Positions 63,003-64,000 of a DNA stretch of 64,000 nt are shown here, piece by piece. The DNA is from Thiothrix subterranea. Its GTDB lineage: Bacteria > Pseudomonadota > Gammaproteobacteria > Thiotrichales > Thiotrichaceae. The position numbers were made by a program, and so were the translations under genes. Each line of letters begins with the position of its first letter. Within the stretch, counting starts at the first letter, position 1. The notes beneath the pieces were generated by a model that saw nothing but the letters and a program-made list of their open reading frames with translations, searched no databases and was not told the origin of the DNA. The stretch is from assembly GCF_016772315.1 (NCBI RefSeq), contig NZ_CP053482.1, positions 2,232,001 through 2,296,000 on the forward strand, written 5' to 3'.

Positions 63003-63799
63003 CAGAGCATAGCGTTGCATCGGCAGTGCCGGTGGTAATGACCTTGGCGGGGCATGACCCCACGGGTGGGGCAGGCATTCAAGCAGACAGTGAGGCGATT
63101 GCCAGTCAAGGCTGTCATGCGGTGAGTGTGATTACCTGTTTGACCGTACAAGATACCCGCAATGTGCAACGCATTGAGCCGCTGGCGGATTATTTGATTG
63201 AGCAGCAAGCAGAGGCGTTGTTGGCGGATATGCCAATTGCGGCATTCAAAATCGGTTTGCTGGGCAGTGTGGAAGTGGTGCAAGCGGTGCATCGCATTCT
63301 GTTGCAAGCGCCGGATGTGCCGGTGATTCTTGACCCGGTGTTGGCGGCTGGGGGTGGCAAGGACTTTGCCAATGCGCAATTGTTGGGGGCAATTCGTGAG
63401 TATTTGTTGCCCCTTACCACGTTACTGACGCCGAATGTGCCGGAAGCTACGCAACTGGCGGTACGTGGTGAGGCGCTGGATGAACAAGCCTTTTCCTTGC
63501 TGGATCAGGGTTGTGAATACGTGTTGCTGACCGGTACTCATGCCGAAACTGAGCGCGTGGAAAATGCGCTGTATGGCGATGGTAAGCGCTTGCGTACTTG
63601 GTTGTGGGAACGGCTGCCGGAAACTTACCACGGTTCGGGTTGTACGCTGGCTTCGGCGTGCGCGGCGAATCTGGCGAAGGGGATGGAAATGAGCAAAGCG
63701 GTGGCGGCGGCGCAGGCGTATACGTGGGGTAGCTTGCAGGCGGGGCGGAAGATCGGGCGTGGGCAGTGGATGCCGGATCGGTTTTATTGGACGAAGTAG
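62996..63799 (+). CDS. thiD: Hydroxymethylpyrimidine/phosphomethylpyrimidine kinase
   Basis: 267 residues from a TTG at 62996, preferred because AGGAG stands about eight bases before it; the next candidates are internal. ThiD motifs: AGHDPTGGAGIQAD, FKIGLLGS, DPVLAAGGG, LLTPNVPEA, and GSGCTLASACAA. Phosphorylates HMP to HMP-PP in thiamine synthesis. Overlaps the pat stop, so translationally coupled. No TPP riboswitch is seen nearby. Confidence 0.92.
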   Translation: MLTEHSVASAVPVVMTLAGHDPTGGAGIQADSEAIASQGCHAVSVITCLTVQDTRNVQRIEPLADYLIEQQAEALLADMPIAAFKIGLLGSVEVVQAVHRILLQAPDVPVILDPVLAAGGGKDFANAQLLGAIREYLLPLTTLLTPNVPEATQLAVRGEALDEQAFSLLDQGCEYVLLTGTHAETERVENALYGDGKRLRTWLWERLPETYHGSGCTLASACAANLAKGMEMSKAVAAAQAYTWGSLQAGRKIGRGQWMPDRFYWTK

Positions 63800-63810
63800 G
63801 GTACATCACC

Positions 63811-64000
63811 TTACGGATTGAGAGGCTTGAAGGGGTTGAGAATAGTCAGGCTACCAATTTTCAAGCCGTGTTGCATGTCTTCAGAATAGACGATTGAACA
63901 GCTTGCATCTTGTGCTGTGGCAATGATCAAACTGTCCCAATAGGACAAACGATAAGCTTCCCGCAATGAGGATGCTCGCTGGATAATAGCCAGCGATACA
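63811..64000 (-). CDS. PIN-domain protein, C-terminal part (runs off right edge)
   Basis: About 63 codons, ending at the TAA at 63813-63811. The translation (YRLSYWDSLIIATAQDASC, VYSEDMQHG) has the C-terminal acidic motifs of VapC-type PIN toxins. The start lies outside the window. Convergent with thiD. Confidence 0.8.
   Translation of the reverse strand, partial: VSLAIIQRASSLREAYRLSYWDSLIIATAQDASCSIVYSEDMQHGLKIGSLTILNPFKPLNP

Noticed and set aside
62984-63010. TPP riboswitch for thiD
   Set aside because: thiD overlaps the pat stop; there is no leader to hold one.

Overview
The window looks like a chromosome segment of a sulfur-oxidising, carbon-fixing gammaproteobacterium. A Thiothrix-like member of the Thiotrichales is my best guess, inferred from gene content and not from any search. 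The evidence is a Sox set (soxX, soxY, soxZ, soxA, soxB, with no soxCD in view), a cytoplasmic sulfite-to-sulfate set (sat, aprB, aprA, then qmoA, qmoB, hdrB, hdrC), two DAB-type inorganic carbon uptake modules and a PPi-dependent phosphofructokinase. Genes are dense on both strands, with short overlaps inside operons. No rRNA, tRNA or CRISPR array was found.

Layout. 1-10.1 kb (- strand): a NuoM-like gene with a one-base frameshift, then two tandem dabA-dabB pairs, the last running off the left edge. 10.2-13.7 kb: a small unknown gene, a pcm-rhodanese-tolC operon and a Kazal-like lipoprotein gene. 13.7-23.1 kb: sulfur oxidation island, with soxB divergent from an ECF sigma/anti-sigma pair, a vapBC-like pair, a DUF4395 membrane protein, a periplasmic DsrE-like protein, a SoxH-like hydrolase, and soxX-soxY-soxZ-soxA followed by a second, almost identical soxY-soxZ. 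23.3-30.7 kb: housekeeping genes (bepA, gshA, a glycine-rich RNA-binding protein, DUF167, yggT, proC, DUF3301, trhP). 30.8-39.3 kb: a type I restriction-modification system whose hsdR is separated from hsdS-hsdM by toxin-antitoxin genes and toxin-antitoxin debris. 39.4-42.4 kb: two paralogous GAF/winged-helix regulators around a secreted protein. 42.4-53.9 kb: redoxin, metallo-hydrolase, sat-aprBA, adk, SlyD-like, pfp, YkgJ-like, an RRM protein, a phosphoesterase and an FKBP lipoprotein. 53.9-59 kb: qmoAB-hdrBC. 59.3-64 kb: an HDAC-family deacetylase divergent from a Pat-like lysine acetyltransferase, thiD, and the end of a PIN gene.

How it works together (inference from known families). Periplasmic Sox proteins take thiosulfate sulfur onto SoxYZ. 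Without SoxCD the sulfane sulfur is probably stored as globules and later oxidised in the cytoplasm to sulfite. AprBA joins sulfite with AMP to form APS, and QmoAB/HdrBC probably carries the electrons. Sat converts APS and PPi to ATP and sulfate. Adk recycles adenylates, and PPi-dependent PFK running in the gluconeogenic direction could supply PPi. DAB pumps supply bicarbonate for CO2 fixation.

The most notable signal is regulatory. The anti-sigma factor next to the ECF sigma gene carries a periplasmic DsrE-like domain with a conserved cysteine. Three places (upstream of soxB, of the sigma gene itself, and of the second soxYZ copy) share a GGAATATTT box with a C(A/G)TCA(C/T) box 15-16 bases after GGAATA. 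This suggests a sulfur-sensing sigma factor controlling part of the Sox pathway, and it would explain why a second soxYZ copy with its own promoter is kept behind a terminator.
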